64,000 nt of DNA, taken from an uncultured Saccharospirillaceae bacterium (GTDB lineage: Bacteria > Pseudomonadota > Gammaproteobacteria > Pseudomonadales > Oceanobacteraceae). The notes under the pieces are model-generated. The model was given only the letters and a program-made list of their open reading frames with translations, made no database searches and was not told the origin of the DNA. The stretch's first letter is position 1; every line of letters starts with the position of its first letter. The translations under genes were made by a program, and so were the position numbers. The stretch covers positions 434,001 through 498,000 of the forward strand of contig CANNFT010000001.1 of NCBI GenBank assembly GCA_947503895.1, given 5' to 3'. Shown here in pieces: positions 44,717 to 54,135 of the stretch.

Positions 44717-45730
44717 CTAGCGGATTGGTGGTGCGTACATGAAGCCACCTTTGTTCCAAAGGGCGTTAATGCCACGTTGGATTTTCAAAGGAGAGCCTTC
44801 ACCTACGTTACGCTCAAAGCTTTCACCATAGTTACCAACTTGCTTAACAATGTTGTAAGCCCACTCGTCACCAAGGTTTAGCTTAGAACCCATACCGCCG
44901 GTAACGCCCAATAGACGTTGGATATTTGGGTTATCAGACTTCTTCATTTTATCAACGTTTGCTTGAGTAACACCCAATTCTTCAGCGTTAATCATTGCAT
45001 TCAAAGACCATTTAGTGATGTTGAACCACTCATCATCGCCCTGACGAACAACCGGACCTAGAGGCTCTTTAGAGATCACTTCAGGTAGTACGATTGCACC
45101 TTTAGGGTTCTTCAATTTAATACGCAATGCGTACAGTTGAGATTGGTCACTGGTCAATACATCACAACGGCCTGAGTCAAATGCGCTTGCAGTTTGGTCA
45201 GCTGTATCAAATGTAATTGGCTTGAAAGACATTTTGTTTGTACGGAAGTAATCCGCTAGGTTTAGCTCAGTTGTCGTACCGGCTTGAACACAAACAGTTG
45301 CGCCATCTAGTTCTTTTGCACTCTTAACGCCAAGCTTCTTAGATACCATGAAGCCTTGACCGTCGTAGTAGTTAACACCGGCAAAGTTCAAACCCAAGCC
45401 GCCGTCACGAGTCAATGTCCAAGTCGTGTTACGGCTCAATAAGTCAACTTCACCTGATTGTAGTGCAGTGAAACGCTCTTTAGCCGTCAATGGAACATAC
45501 TTAACTTTGTTAGCGTCGCCAAATACTGCAGCGGCTACTGCTTTACAAGTATCAACGTCAATTCCTTTCCAGCTACCTTTATCAGTAGGGTTTGAGAAAC
45601 CTGGTAACGCTGTGCTCACACCGCAATTCAGAAAGCCTTTCTTCTTCACGTCGTCCAAGGTTCCAGCTTGCGCCGATGCACCCATAATTATGGTTGCTGA
45701 AATTGCAGCTGTGGTGAGTAGTTTTTTCAA
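44717..45730 (-). CDS. aapJ: General L-amino acid ABC transporter substrate-binding protein (AapJ/BztA)
   Basis: 337 residues with a signal peptide (MKKLLTTAAISATIIMGASA, cleaved after AQA) and the SBP_bac_3 fold: GTLDDVKKKGFLNCGVSTAL, DVDTCKAVAAAVFGD, LTAKERFTALQSGEVDLLSR-type domain, and DVLTSDQSQLYALR. Such proteins bind glutamate, glutamine, aspartate, asparagine or broader L-amino acids in the periplasm. The start codon is TTG at 45730 with AGGGGG ten bases upstream. It is the first gene of the transporter set and is insulated from aapQMP by two terminators. Confidence 0.95.
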   Translation of the reverse strand: MKKLLTTAAISATIIMGASAQAGTLDDVKKKGFLNCGVSTALPGFSNPTDKGSWKGIDVDTCKAVAAAVFGDANKVKYVPLTAKERFTALQSGEVDLLSRNTTWTLTRDGGLGLNFAGVNYYDGQGFMVSKKLGVKSAKELDGATVCVQAGTTTELNLADYFRTNKMSFKPITFDTADQTASAFDSGRCDVLTSDQSQLYALRIKLKNPKGAIVLPEVISKEPLGPVVRQGDDEWFNITKWSLNAMINAEELGVTQANVDKMKKSDNPNIQRLLGVTGGMGSKLNLGDEWAYNIVKQVGNYGESFERNVGEGSPLKIQRGINALWNKGGFMYAPPIR

Positions 45731-46079
45731 GAGAATTTCCCCCTGCTAAGGTTAAAACTATTTTTATTGGTATAGAGTCCGTGAAATTTAACGGATCACG
45801 AACCGATGTTAAACCAGTTTTGCTATTTTATGAAACTTTATCAATTTGACACTGTATGACCAAATGGATTGACAAGCATTAAAATGCAGTTCCACTGTAA
45901 TTAATACCTCCGATCTTGCCAATGTGGATTAAGGAAAAATTTTTTTTGTTTTTCATAATCTTTTCACATTATGCACCTTGCTGATGCAAACAAAGCGTTA
46001 TAGAGGCTACTAATGAACCATTGCTCAGCATTAAAGACGGCATTCATACAGCTGTTTGAATCATTAACATGTCAACACG
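45731..46079. other. Intergenic region upstream of aapJ
   Basis: 349 AT-rich bases that must contain the aapJ promoter. No convincing sigma-70 or sigma-54 pair was resolved on the minus strand, and no gene or long repeat is visible. Confidence 0.45.
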
Positions 46080-47540
46080 CTAGATACTTTTAACCGTCGA
46101 AAGCATTTTTAAACTTGCACAAAGGTAAGTCCAAAAACGCTGAACACTTTCAATGGATACTTTTTCATCAGGTGAATGAGCGCGTCGAATCGTAGGGCCA
46201 AACGAAATCATTTTCCAATTTGGGTAGGCTGCCCCCAACAGACCACATTCTAATCCTGCATGTATGACCTGAACTTTCGCCTCAGACCCGAAACACTCCT
46301 TGTGAACCCCTTGCATTAACTTAAGCAACGGAGCATCTAGATCAGAAATCCAACCTGGATACTGATTATCCTCTGAAACCTTGGCACCCGCCAGCTCGAA
46401 CACAGACCGAATGGCTACAGCTTGATCCGCCAGCCCCGCATCCATCATAGATCGGGCCAAACATTGAATATCTAAGTACCACTCAGATTGCCTCACCACA
46501 GCTAAATTGTTCGATGTTTCCACGACACCCGTAAACTGATCGCTCATGCGTCGAACACCATGAGGACAAGCCAGTAGACTGGCAACAACACGCTGGGCGA
46601 AAGCGACTGTCCACATTTTAGGCTGCATAGTGGTCGGTGTTATTGATATATCGAGCATCGGTTCTGTGTTGCCATATTCATCTGTCAGCAATTTAATCAG
46701 TGCAGTGCATCGATTCAGCCAAGGTTGAACATTTTCGCGAGAGACCAATACCGTAGCTTCTGCAAATCTGCACAATGCATTTCTGAGTGTGCCTGCTTCA
46801 AGTTCACAGATGCGTGCACTGGATGTTAATGAGTCTTCTAACAGTCTGGCTAACAATTGAATCGCATTGGCCTGAGGCTTATGAATATCAATTCCCGAGT
46901 GACCACCTTTTAATCCACGAATGGTCATTTTATAAGGCACGAGCGTTTCATCCGATACTTCCATCTCGAGTGGAAACTGAGCATTTACGTCAACCCCCCC
47001 TGAGCACCCAACGTAAAGCTCACCCTCTTCTTCAGTATCTAAATTTAAAAGTACGCTGCTTTTACTCCAATCAGGCGTCAAACCCGATGCCCCAGACATG
47101 CCTGCTTCTTCATCCACTGTCAGCACCGCCTCTAAAGGCCCATGTTCCAATGTTTCACTTTCAAATACCGCTAATATCGCAGCTACACCAATGCCGTTAT
47201 CCGCTCCTAGGGTGGTGCCGGTTGCTTTCAGCCAGCCATCATCAATAACGGGAAGAATAGGATCGGTTAAAAAGTTGTGATTTGATTGGTCTGTTTTTTG
47301 AGCAACCATATCTAAATGCGATTGCATAACCACCGGCACACTGTCTTCCATTCCCTTTGACGAGGGCTTTCTAAGCAGTAAATTACCCACCTCATCTTGG
47401 TGCCATTCTATTTTCCGCTGATTGGCCCAATTAATAATTTTTTCGATCAGTGCAGACTCATGTTTTGAGACTCTAGGGGTGTCGCATAACGTTTGAAAGT
47501 GCTGCCATAATTGTGATGGCTCAAGCTGAGAAAGGGCCAC
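46080..47540 (-). CDS. pepD: Aminoacyl-histidine dipeptidase (peptidase D)
   Basis: 486 residues, the PepD length. The M20-type zinc site is seen in VVMQSHLDMVAQ, GTTLGADNGIGVAA and LTVDEEAGMSGASGL (catalytic glutamate pair), with LNLDTEEEGELYVGCSGGVD typical of the PepD/PepV group. The C-terminal metal ligand is in SFGPTIRRAHSPDEKVSIES. It hydrolyses Xaa-His dipeptides in the cytoplasm and supplies amino acids. It stands alone upstream of the AraC-type gene. Confidence 0.95.
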   Translation of the reverse strand: MALSQLEPSQLWQHFQTLCDTPRVSKHESALIEKIINWANQRKIEWHQDEVGNLLLRKPSSKGMEDSVPVVMQSHLDMVAQKTDQSNHNFLTDPILPVIDDGWLKATGTTLGADNGIGVAAILAVFESETLEHGPLEAVLTVDEEAGMSGASGLTPDWSKSSVLLNLDTEEEGELYVGCSGGVDVNAQFPLEMEVSDETLVPYKMTIRGLKGGHSGIDIHKPQANAIQLLARLLEDSLTSSARICELEAGTLRNALCRFAEATVLVSRENVQPWLNRCTALIKLLTDEYGNTEPMLDISITPTTMQPKMWTVAFAQRVVASLLACPHGVRRMSDQFTGVVETSNNLAVVRQSEWYLDIQCLARSMMDAGLADQAVAIRSVFELAGAKVSEDNQYPGWISDLDAPLLKLMQGVHKECFGSEAKVQVIHAGLECGLLGAAYPNWKMISFGPTIRRAHSPDEKVSIESVQRFWTYLCASLKMLSTVKSI

Positions 47541-47653
47541 ATTGAACTCCTATTATTCAAACAAATGCATGCCGTTTATATTTCGGCAAGTGTGCCATAT
47601 TTCTCTTCACATCCACTAATAAAGAATGGCCACACGCTCTAAAATAGTCATAT

Positions 47654-48661
47654 TTAAAGGGCTTTCACATATTTCCTATATTCACTAGGGGTTTTCATAA
47701 ACGCCTGTTTAAACGCCCTACCGTATACGGTGCTCGAAGAATAACCACATTGACCTGCGATGATCTCCATAGAATATTGAGTATTTAACAAGAGATGTTT
47801 TGAATGCTGCAATCTGCTCGTTTGAAGATACTGAATGGGCGTTTGACCTAATGCCTGCATACATCTACGCGTTAGGGTCTTTGCACTTACATTGAGATGA
47901 TCAGATAAAGATTCCAATGTGTGAGATGTATTCAAATTCATGCTGATATGGTGTTTAAAGGCTTCTACCATAGAATCACCTTGCTTTGTATTTAGCGCCC
48001 CACCAGGAGTGGAAGCATTTGCATCGGAGTTAACATTGAGAGCGAAATATCTGTCGCACTTTTGAGCCTGCCTCTCTCCAAAAAAGTGCCTAATTAAAAT
48101 TAAAATCACATCCACACTGGCGCGATAATTTGAGGTGCAATAAATACGATCAGACTCAATGATATCCAATTTTGAGTTAACTCGGACTTTTGGGTATTTG
48201 TGTTGAAATTCATCCACGAACGCCCAATGTGTTGTTGCAGTTTTATGATCCAGCAAACCACATTCCGCCAAATAAAACACACCTGTCACCAGACCTACGA
48301 TGATGGCGCCTCGACGATGCTGTTCATTTATCCAATGACCGGCTGATGCGAAGATCTCAAGGTGAGCTGATGAAATTCGCCAAACCGCCGGAATAATGAC
48401 CACGTCATAGTTATCATCCCCTATTTCTTCAACGGGAATGCTTAACCCCGTAAAGCCCTGTGGAAAAGACCCTTTAACTTTAAGAAAGCTAACACTGACA
48501 CTCGACAGCTCCGCTTTAACTTCTGACACATGAAGTGAATCAACCGCGCTAAAGACTTCCGCCCCAACCACAACGCTGGCCATCCAAACTTGCTCAGGGA
48601 TTAAATACGCCACCTTGATTGGCCTTTCCAACGTGCGGGAGATTGGAAATTTATCTCTCAT
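47654..48661 (-). CDS. GlxA-type AraC-family transcriptional regulator
   Basis: 335 residues from the ATG at 48661, which has AGGGGAGG just upstream; a longer frame back to 48778 is polar and lacks a ribosome-binding site. The N-terminal part is a DJ-1/PfpI-type class I glutamine-amidotransferase-like domain (KVAYLIPEQVWMASVVVGAE; IIVGLVTGVFYLAECGLLD), without an evident catalytic cysteine triad, and the C-terminus has two AraC helix-turn-helix motifs (LESLSDHLNVSAKTLTRRCM; YSMEIIAGQCGYSSSTVYGR). It diverges from the desaturase at 48791, the probable target. Confidence 0.9.
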   Translation of the reverse strand: MRDKFPISRTLERPIKVAYLIPEQVWMASVVVGAEVFSAVDSLHVSEVKAELSSVSVSFLKVKGSFPQGFTGLSIPVEEIGDDNYDVVIIPAVWRISSAHLEIFASAGHWINEQHRRGAIIVGLVTGVFYLAECGLLDHKTATTHWAFVDEFQHKYPKVRVNSKLDIIESDRIYCTSNYRASVDVILILIRHFFGERQAQKCDRYFALNVNSDANASTPGGALNTKQGDSMVEAFKHHISMNLNTSHTLESLSDHLNVSAKTLTRRCMQALGQTPIQYLQTSRLQHSKHLLLNTQYSMEIIAGQCGYSSSTVYGRAFKQAFMKTPSEYRKYVKAL

Positions 48662-48790
48662 ACCTCCTCCCCTATATTTGTCTATATTCATCGAATAATG
48701 GTCATATTTTGTCGATATTAGTTGAGTACTGACTGATATTCTAGTGGACACCACCCCAAGAAACTGGCGACGACTCAATGGAGTTTAAAT

Positions 48791-49786
48791 ATGCGCGAAC
48801 AAGCTTTAGTTTCCTCAGGACAGGAATATTTATCTGTGGAAGAGCTAAACCAACTTAAAAAACTGTCTAATTTTAAAGCATCACTTCATGTGTTGCGGTG
48901 CTGGGGAGTCATCATTGCGGTCCTACTGTTCGTCACTTGGCAGCCTCACCCACTAACTATTTTTGTGTCACTATTTCTATTGGGCGGCTCTCAACTATCA
49001 CTCGGTGGACTCCTTCATGATTGCTCTCATCGGGCGATGTTTTCTGCTCCTCGGCTTAATGATTTTGTTGGTCATTGGCTAGGCGGCATACCCGTTTTGG
49101 TGCCACTTTCTTTCTATCGCCGCTATCATTTTATGCATCACACTAAAACAGGCGAAACGTCTGACCCAGATGTGAATAACATCAAGTCTTATCCTGTATC
49201 AAAAGCCAGTATGCGACGAAAATTGATGAGGGATTTCACCGGTCAGTCAGGGCTAAAAGCATTTATTGGCGTTCTATTTTATGTAAATACTGGACGGGCG
49301 GGTAATGCTGCTTCAATGGGGGTGAATAAAAGCACAATGAATAAACAAGCAATTTGGCGTAACAGCATCAAAAACTTTACTCACATCGCTATTTTTCACC
49401 TAACGGCTTTATCAATTCTTTATGCGCTCAACTCCGTATGGCTGTATGGTCTTTGGTGGGCAGCTTATTTTTTCACACACCCATTCATCTTACGAGTTCG
49501 ACAAATTGGGGAGCACGGGGCCATGCCTGCTCTTTCTCATTCAGATGTCAGGAAAACCACTCGCACAACATTGGCAAATTGGTGGGAAAAACTCCTGTTC
49601 GCCCCAAATAATATTAACTTCCATTGCGAACACCACCTATTCCCTACTGTGCCTGCCTATAATTTGAAAAAATTACATAATTTACTAATACGGCGTGGGT
49701 TTTATGACGATCATACAGAAGCTGTCGAACCCAGTTATTATCGTGTTTTAAAAAAGGCATCGGGTCTGAATGTATTATCAAGCTAA
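48791..49786 (+). CDS. Fatty acid desaturase
   Basis: 331 residues, an integral membrane di-iron desaturase. The three histidine boxes are HDCSHR (residue 76), HFMHH (about 115) and HCEHHLFP (about 279). Membrane segments lie at residues 35-75 and 195-240. It introduces a double bond into a fatty acyl chain or related lipid with O2 and an electron donor; regiochemistry is not visible. The ATG at 48791 has GGAG nine bases upstream. It probably answers to the AraC regulator on the other strand. Confidence 0.9.
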   Translation: MREQALVSSGQEYLSVEELNQLKKLSNFKASLHVLRCWGVIIAVLLFVTWQPHPLTIFVSLFLLGGSQLSLGGLLHDCSHRAMFSAPRLNDFVGHWLGGIPVLVPLSFYRRYHFMHHTKTGETSDPDVNNIKSYPVSKASMRRKLMRDFTGQSGLKAFIGVLFYVNTGRAGNAASMGVNKSTMNKQAIWRNSIKNFTHIAIFHLTALSILYALNSVWLYGLWWAAYFFTHPFILRVRQIGEHGAMPALSHSDVRKTTRTTLANWWEKLLFAPNNINFHCEHHLFPTVPAYNLKKLHNLLIRRGFYDDHTEAVEPSYYRVLKKASGLNVLSS

Positions 49787-50001
49787 TCAAGCGGGGCTTT
49801 GTGTGCAATCGCGATACGCTAATTTTGGGCGTGATTAAGCGTCGATCTTAGATGTATATCAGGGAAGATTTAATGAGTGAATTGAGGTGTGTAGTTTTCA
49901 ATGGTAAGGAGGAACTAAAATTTCACTCCGGTAACAAATGATCGCATTCTATGCCGTCTCACATGTATAAGAATTGGGCTTGGAAAATCATAGATGCTGC
50001 C

Positions 50002-50490
50002 TTAGTCATCCTTACTGAGTTCTAAGACCATATTCATTAATTTTGTAGATTCGTTCTGCGCACTCACGGTGGCTTGCCGTTCTTTATCCAGCATACCTTC
50101 GAGGTAGGCAATTTTTTCCTTTAAAATATTTTGCTCGATTTTCCAAATTTCTTCATTTTCTTTTAATGCACGAGCAAGGTTTTCATCGTTTGGCGATTCT
50201 CGGTTACCTTTAAAATCAGGGTCGCTTGTCAAATCATCCAATGTATCAAGCAACATTTCCACTTCTGCTTGAAGAGCTTTATTTCGAGCATTGAGCTCAT
50301 TAGCGGCACTAGGCTTAGATTCTAAAAGGGCTTTGATAAACTTTATTTCAGTTTCAAGCGTCTCAATTTCACCCAGCAATGCATTGTAATCGCGCGTATT
50401 TTCTAAATTTTCAAGAAACGCAAGATTTCGAGCACGTTTAGCGACTGGAAGCGACACAACTTTTTTCAACGGAAACCCCCGTTTTGTCAA
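50002..50490 (-). CDS. Coiled-coil protein of unknown function
   Basis: About 160 residues, nearly all predicted coiled coil (LLGEIETLETEIKFIKALLE; ELNARNKALQAEVEMLLDTL; IEQNILKEKIAYLEGMLDKE), highly charged, no membrane segment or signal. The start is uncertain: TTG at 50490, or TTG at about 50472 with GGGGG upstream. No family is recognised. It lies between the desaturase and the kinase operon without an obvious partner. Confidence 0.65.
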   Translation of the reverse strand: MTKRGFPLKKVVSLPVAKRARNLAFLENLENTRDYNALLGEIETLETEIKFIKALLESKPSAANELNARNKALQAEVEMLLDTLDDLTSDPDFKGNRESPNDENLARALKENEEIWKIEQNILKEKIAYLEGMLDKERQATVSAQNESTKLMNMVLELSKDD

Positions 50491-50784
50491 TCCAAAAATA
50501 TTAGACCTAACGCCATACTCAGATCAAACAATACCAAAAAATTGGCTGCTTAGTCGTATTGATTTTAATTTTCAGCCATTGACCAGTGAAAACCTGATGG
50601 GCTTCACACAGAGAATGTGCACTCAAATAAGAAATAGTGATAAAGGACGGAGATATTGCGCAATCACACCCTCTTCTCTTCACTTCTGACCACTATCCAA
50701 TGGGGACAGCATATGTGAACTGCCCTCTCCCAAAAACGTCAGACCAAATTGAAAAGCATAACCGCACATTACGCCGGTGACCCA

Positions 50785-52341
50785 CTATTTAGGGTAACCG
50801 GTAATGGTGCGTATCGACTTATAAAGTGACTGCAACCGCCCGTACATTTTTAAATAAACCTGTCTATACAGTTGATTGTACAAGCTACTGGTCTTTGGGC
50901 ATGGCTCAAATGTCTCACCAATACTCGTCATACTCTCTATAGCAGACTTATAATCGGGATATCGATTCAGCCCAACAAACACGTTAATCGCAGCCCCAAG
51001 CCCAGATGTTTCATAGGTAGACGGGCGCTCTGCGGGCAATCCAAATATATCAGCCGTTAACTGCATGGCCGCGTCGCTTTGAGAGCCTCCACCTGACACA
51101 CGAAGCTTGGTAATGGGTACACCACTGCGTTTTTCGATACGCTCTTTGCCTTCGCGCAACCCATAAGCTAAACCCTCTAAGATTGCCCTATAAAGGTGAG
51201 CTCGTGTATGCACATCGCCAAAACCAATGACAGCGCCCTTCGCTTCAGGGCCGGGCACACGGGTTCCGGGTGACCAATACGGCTGCAACATTAATCCCAT
51301 TGAACCTGCGGGAACGGATTGCACCAACTCATCAAATAATGCTTCAGGCGCAATACCGCGCTCTTCAGCAATTTGCTGCTCTCTTAAACCGAATTGTTTC
51401 TTAAACCAACTGACCATCCAAAACCCACGGTAAATCATGACTTCTGTGTTGTAGGCGTCAGGAATAGCCGCCGGATATGGGGGAATAAAACGAATTGGCT
51501 CTACATAGCGCGTATTAGTGGTGTTAATCGTGGCGGTTGTTCCGTAACTTAAACACGCTATATGCGGCTCCACACCACCAGACCCAATTACTTCGCATGC
51601 CTTATCTGATGCGGCAGCAATGAGCGGGGTGCCGACTGGTAATCCAATATGCGCAGCAGCAACATCGGTTAAGTGGCCCAGTAGTTCTCCGGGCTTAACC
51701 AATTCAGGCAGCATGCTGGCTTGAGTTGAAGCAACCTGCCATTTCCAATCCCGCTTGCCTGCCCAACGATGCTGCTTGTAGTCAAATGGCAGATAACCAA
51801 CGGTGCAGCCAATTGAATCTTTAAACTGACCCGTCAATCGGTAAGTCAGATAACCCGAGAGTAATAAAAATTTTTCCGTTTTATCCCAAATAGATTTCTG
51901 GTTTTGTTCCAACCATGCTGCCTGAGCTTTCGTTTGAAAACCTTTCACTACATCGGATAGACCCAGTAGTTTAAATAGCGCCCCCCACAAACCACGGATG
52001 GGTCTACGAACTTCCGCTTGGCGCTGATCTAACCAGATAATAGCCGGACGAAGCGGGTTTCCTTGCGCATCCAGATTAATCACCGTACCGCGCTGAGTGG
52101 TGAGCCCGACACCGGCAACTTGCGATGGAAGGATATCTGTTGACGCCCACAATTTGTCGCATGCTTCACCGAGCGACTTCCAGTAGTACTCGGGGTCTTG
52201 CTCTGCCCAACCTGGGTGAGCCGAGAAGTAAGGCTCAATTTCAACTTTCCCTTTCGCTTGTAATTGACCTTTTGAATCAAACAATAATGCTCGAACACTT
52301 TGCGTGCCGTTATCAATGGATAGTACATACTCTTGAGACAT
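50785..52341 (-). CDS. FGGY-family carbohydrate kinase
   Basis: About 518 residues from the ATG at 52341. The ATPase core reads VLSIDNGTQSVRALLFDSKG (phosphate 1, glycine-rich) and the C-terminal adenosine site reads LRVSGGGSQSDAAMQLTADI. PYWSPGTRVPGPEAKGAVIG is the FGGY signature region. It phosphorylates a polyol or sugar; the operon with a GlpD-like dehydrogenase and an AGPS-like synthase suggests a glycerol-derived substrate, but it is not a standard GlpK (that would have DQGTTSSR). It is the last gene of the three-gene operon. Confidence 0.85.
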   Translation of the reverse strand: MSQEYVLSIDNGTQSVRALLFDSKGQLQAKGKVEIEPYFSAHPGWAEQDPEYYWKSLGEACDKLWASTDILPSQVAGVGLTTQRGTVINLDAQGNPLRPAIIWLDQRQAEVRRPIRGLWGALFKLLGLSDVVKGFQTKAQAAWLEQNQKSIWDKTEKFLLLSGYLTYRLTGQFKDSIGCTVGYLPFDYKQHRWAGKRDWKWQVASTQASMLPELVKPGELLGHLTDVAAAHIGLPVGTPLIAAASDKACEVIGSGGVEPHIACLSYGTTATINTTNTRYVEPIRFIPPYPAAIPDAYNTEVMIYRGFWMVSWFKKQFGLREQQIAEERGIAPEALFDELVQSVPAGSMGLMLQPYWSPGTRVPGPEAKGAVIGFGDVHTRAHLYRAILEGLAYGLREGKERIEKRSGVPITKLRVSGGGSQSDAAMQLTADIFGLPAERPSTYETSGLGAAINVFVGLNRYPDYKSAIESMTSIGETFEPCPKTSSLYNQLYRQVYLKMYGRLQSLYKSIRTITGYPK

Positions 52342-52464
52342 CATACTGCCAATTCTCACTGCCTTTTTTATCACCTTGTACACGATACATCGCGATAATA
52401 AGGCTTCTGCTTGTTGTTATTTTTTTATCAGGGTGACTCAGAGGTCATCTATTTCAGCATTAGA

Positions 52465-54057
52465 TTATGCAACCTGTGGAATACTGTAATACTGGCGCCA
52501 AATATCTTGGTAGCGATTCCATTCTTGATCCCACTGGGCGTCATCCCAATTCATGCCTTGCTGGCAAATTTGCTTAATTCGGCTCTTATAGGCATTGCCG
52601 CCATCCTTAAGGAACAAACCTAGTCGCGTACGTCGCAGCATTAAATCATCGAGATGCTCAACCGCTTCATGGTTCGCGGCATATCGCACTTGAGCCCAAA
52701 AAGTAAATGTACCCGGCACTAAGGCCCAATCCTCAACCTCGGCATCATTGCACAAGGTTTCAATGTCGACTCCATAAAAACCCATCAATCGACGACGCCA
52801 ATGCTTATCAATTTTTTCCAATGCCTTAGGCTCTTTGAGCATGGGCGTAAAGATATTTTGGTTATGGTCACGCCAATCGATTTGAGGTAGATAATGACTT
52901 GCAGCTTTTAAGACATCTAGCGCGATTAATCGGAAAGTCGTCAGTTTCCCTCCGCTTACCGTAATCAACCCATGATCATCCCAAATGGTGTGATCCCGTT
53001 TTTCTGCAGAAGGATTTAAGGAGCCACTGCTGACGATGGGGCGAACACCCGCAAACGTTGCAATAATATCGTCACGGGTTAATTGAGCAGATGGAAATAA
53101 ACTGGCCGCTGCATCCAATAGATAACCGACTTCATCATTGCTGATACTGGGTTCAATTTTCTCCAGTGCCGGATTATCTAAGTCCGTCGTGCCAATTACG
53201 GTCATCCCTTCCCAAGGGAAAATAAAAAGCGCCCGATTATCGTGTGGATGATGCAATGTTATCGACTGCGATATGGGCAAACGCCAACTTGGCACCACCA
53301 AATGGCTACCCCTCAATGGGCGAATTTTACCCTGCGCACCCAAATTTTTGCGAAACTTATCAGCCCAAGCACCTGTTGCACTGACAACGACTTTAGCTCG
53401 AACTTCCCGTTTAACACCGAGCAAATCATCGTTGACCACCACACCCACAACTTTCTCATTTTCGCGGATCAACTCACCCGCTTCCATGTAGTTGATAGCG
53501 ACGGTTCCAACTCGTATTGCTTCTCTTAATACTCGAATCACCAACCTAGAATCATCTGTTACCGCATCTGCAAATCGCGTGGCGCCGATCAACCCTTCTT
53601 TTTTAATGTAGGGTAAATCGAAACCAGCGTCCGAAGCATTTAAAAAGTGTCGATACCGCTTGCCAGCAAAGCTGTCATACACCGCGAGCAAGCCATTAAA
53701 TATCTTAGGCCCGGGAAAAGAGCCTTTATAGTGAGGCCAGATATAGGACATTAAGTCGACCAATCCGGGTGCTTCATTCATCAACCTTTCACGCTCTTTC
53801 ACCGAGTGACTGGTTAACTTTAAATTACCTGAGGCTAAGTAGCGTAATCCCCCATGCACCATTTTGGATGAACGGCTAGACGTTCCCCAAGCGAAGTCTT
53901 TTTGCTCTATTAGCAGTACACGCAAGCCTTGACGCGAAGCCTCACGTGCTACGCCAGCCCCCGTTATGCCTCCGCCGATAACGACCATATCCCATTCTTG
54001 GGTTTTATCCATTTCAGCAAGGGCTAAATTTCTACCGCCGTCTAACCATGTATCCAT
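52465..54057 (-). CDS. GlpD-like glycerol-3-phosphate dehydrogenase/oxidase
   Basis: 530 residues, FAD-dependent. The N-terminus holds the dinucleotide fold WDMVVIGGGITGAGVAREAS, then SSRSSKMVHGGLRYLASGNL, the classic GlpD signature; VIGTTDLDNPALEKIEPSIS and GGKLTTFRLIALDVLKAA lie in the C-terminal part. It oxidises glycerol 3-phosphate to dihydroxyacetone phosphate and passes electrons to the quinone pool at the inner membrane. Between AGPS-like and kinase genes, 78 bases after the former. The DHAP it makes is the precursor of the AGPS substrate. Confidence 0.92.
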   Translation of the reverse strand: MDTWLDGGRNLALAEMDKTQEWDMVVIGGGITGAGVAREASRQGLRVLLIEQKDFAWGTSSRSSKMVHGGLRYLASGNLKLTSHSVKERERLMNEAPGLVDLMSYIWPHYKGSFPGPKIFNGLLAVYDSFAGKRYRHFLNASDAGFDLPYIKKEGLIGATRFADAVTDDSRLVIRVLREAIRVGTVAINYMEAGELIRENEKVVGVVVNDDLLGVKREVRAKVVVSATGAWADKFRKNLGAQGKIRPLRGSHLVVPSWRLPISQSITLHHPHDNRALFIFPWEGMTVIGTTDLDNPALEKIEPSISNDEVGYLLDAAASLFPSAQLTRDDIIATFAGVRPIVSSGSLNPSAEKRDHTIWDDHGLITVSGGKLTTFRLIALDVLKAASHYLPQIDWRDHNQNIFTPMLKEPKALEKIDKHWRRRLMGFYGVDIETLCNDAEVEDWALVPGTFTFWAQVRYAANHEAVEHLDDLMLRRTRLGLFLKDGGNAYKSRIKQICQQGMNWDDAQWDQEWNRYQDIWRQYYSIPQVA

Positions 54058-54135
54058 TTCTTGTCCTTAGTGTGCTACTGAATGCAATACAGATGCGTCA
54101 GCCTCGTCTTCAAAGCTATTCCAGCTGAATATTGA

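Noticed and set aside
45880..45900. TTGACA-like promoter hexamer near 45870
   Set aside because: It lies on the plus strand, where no gene follows; it cannot serve aapJ on the minus strand.
46787..47248. 153-codon plus-strand frame
   Set aside because: Antisense to pepD with no plausible start context or domain.
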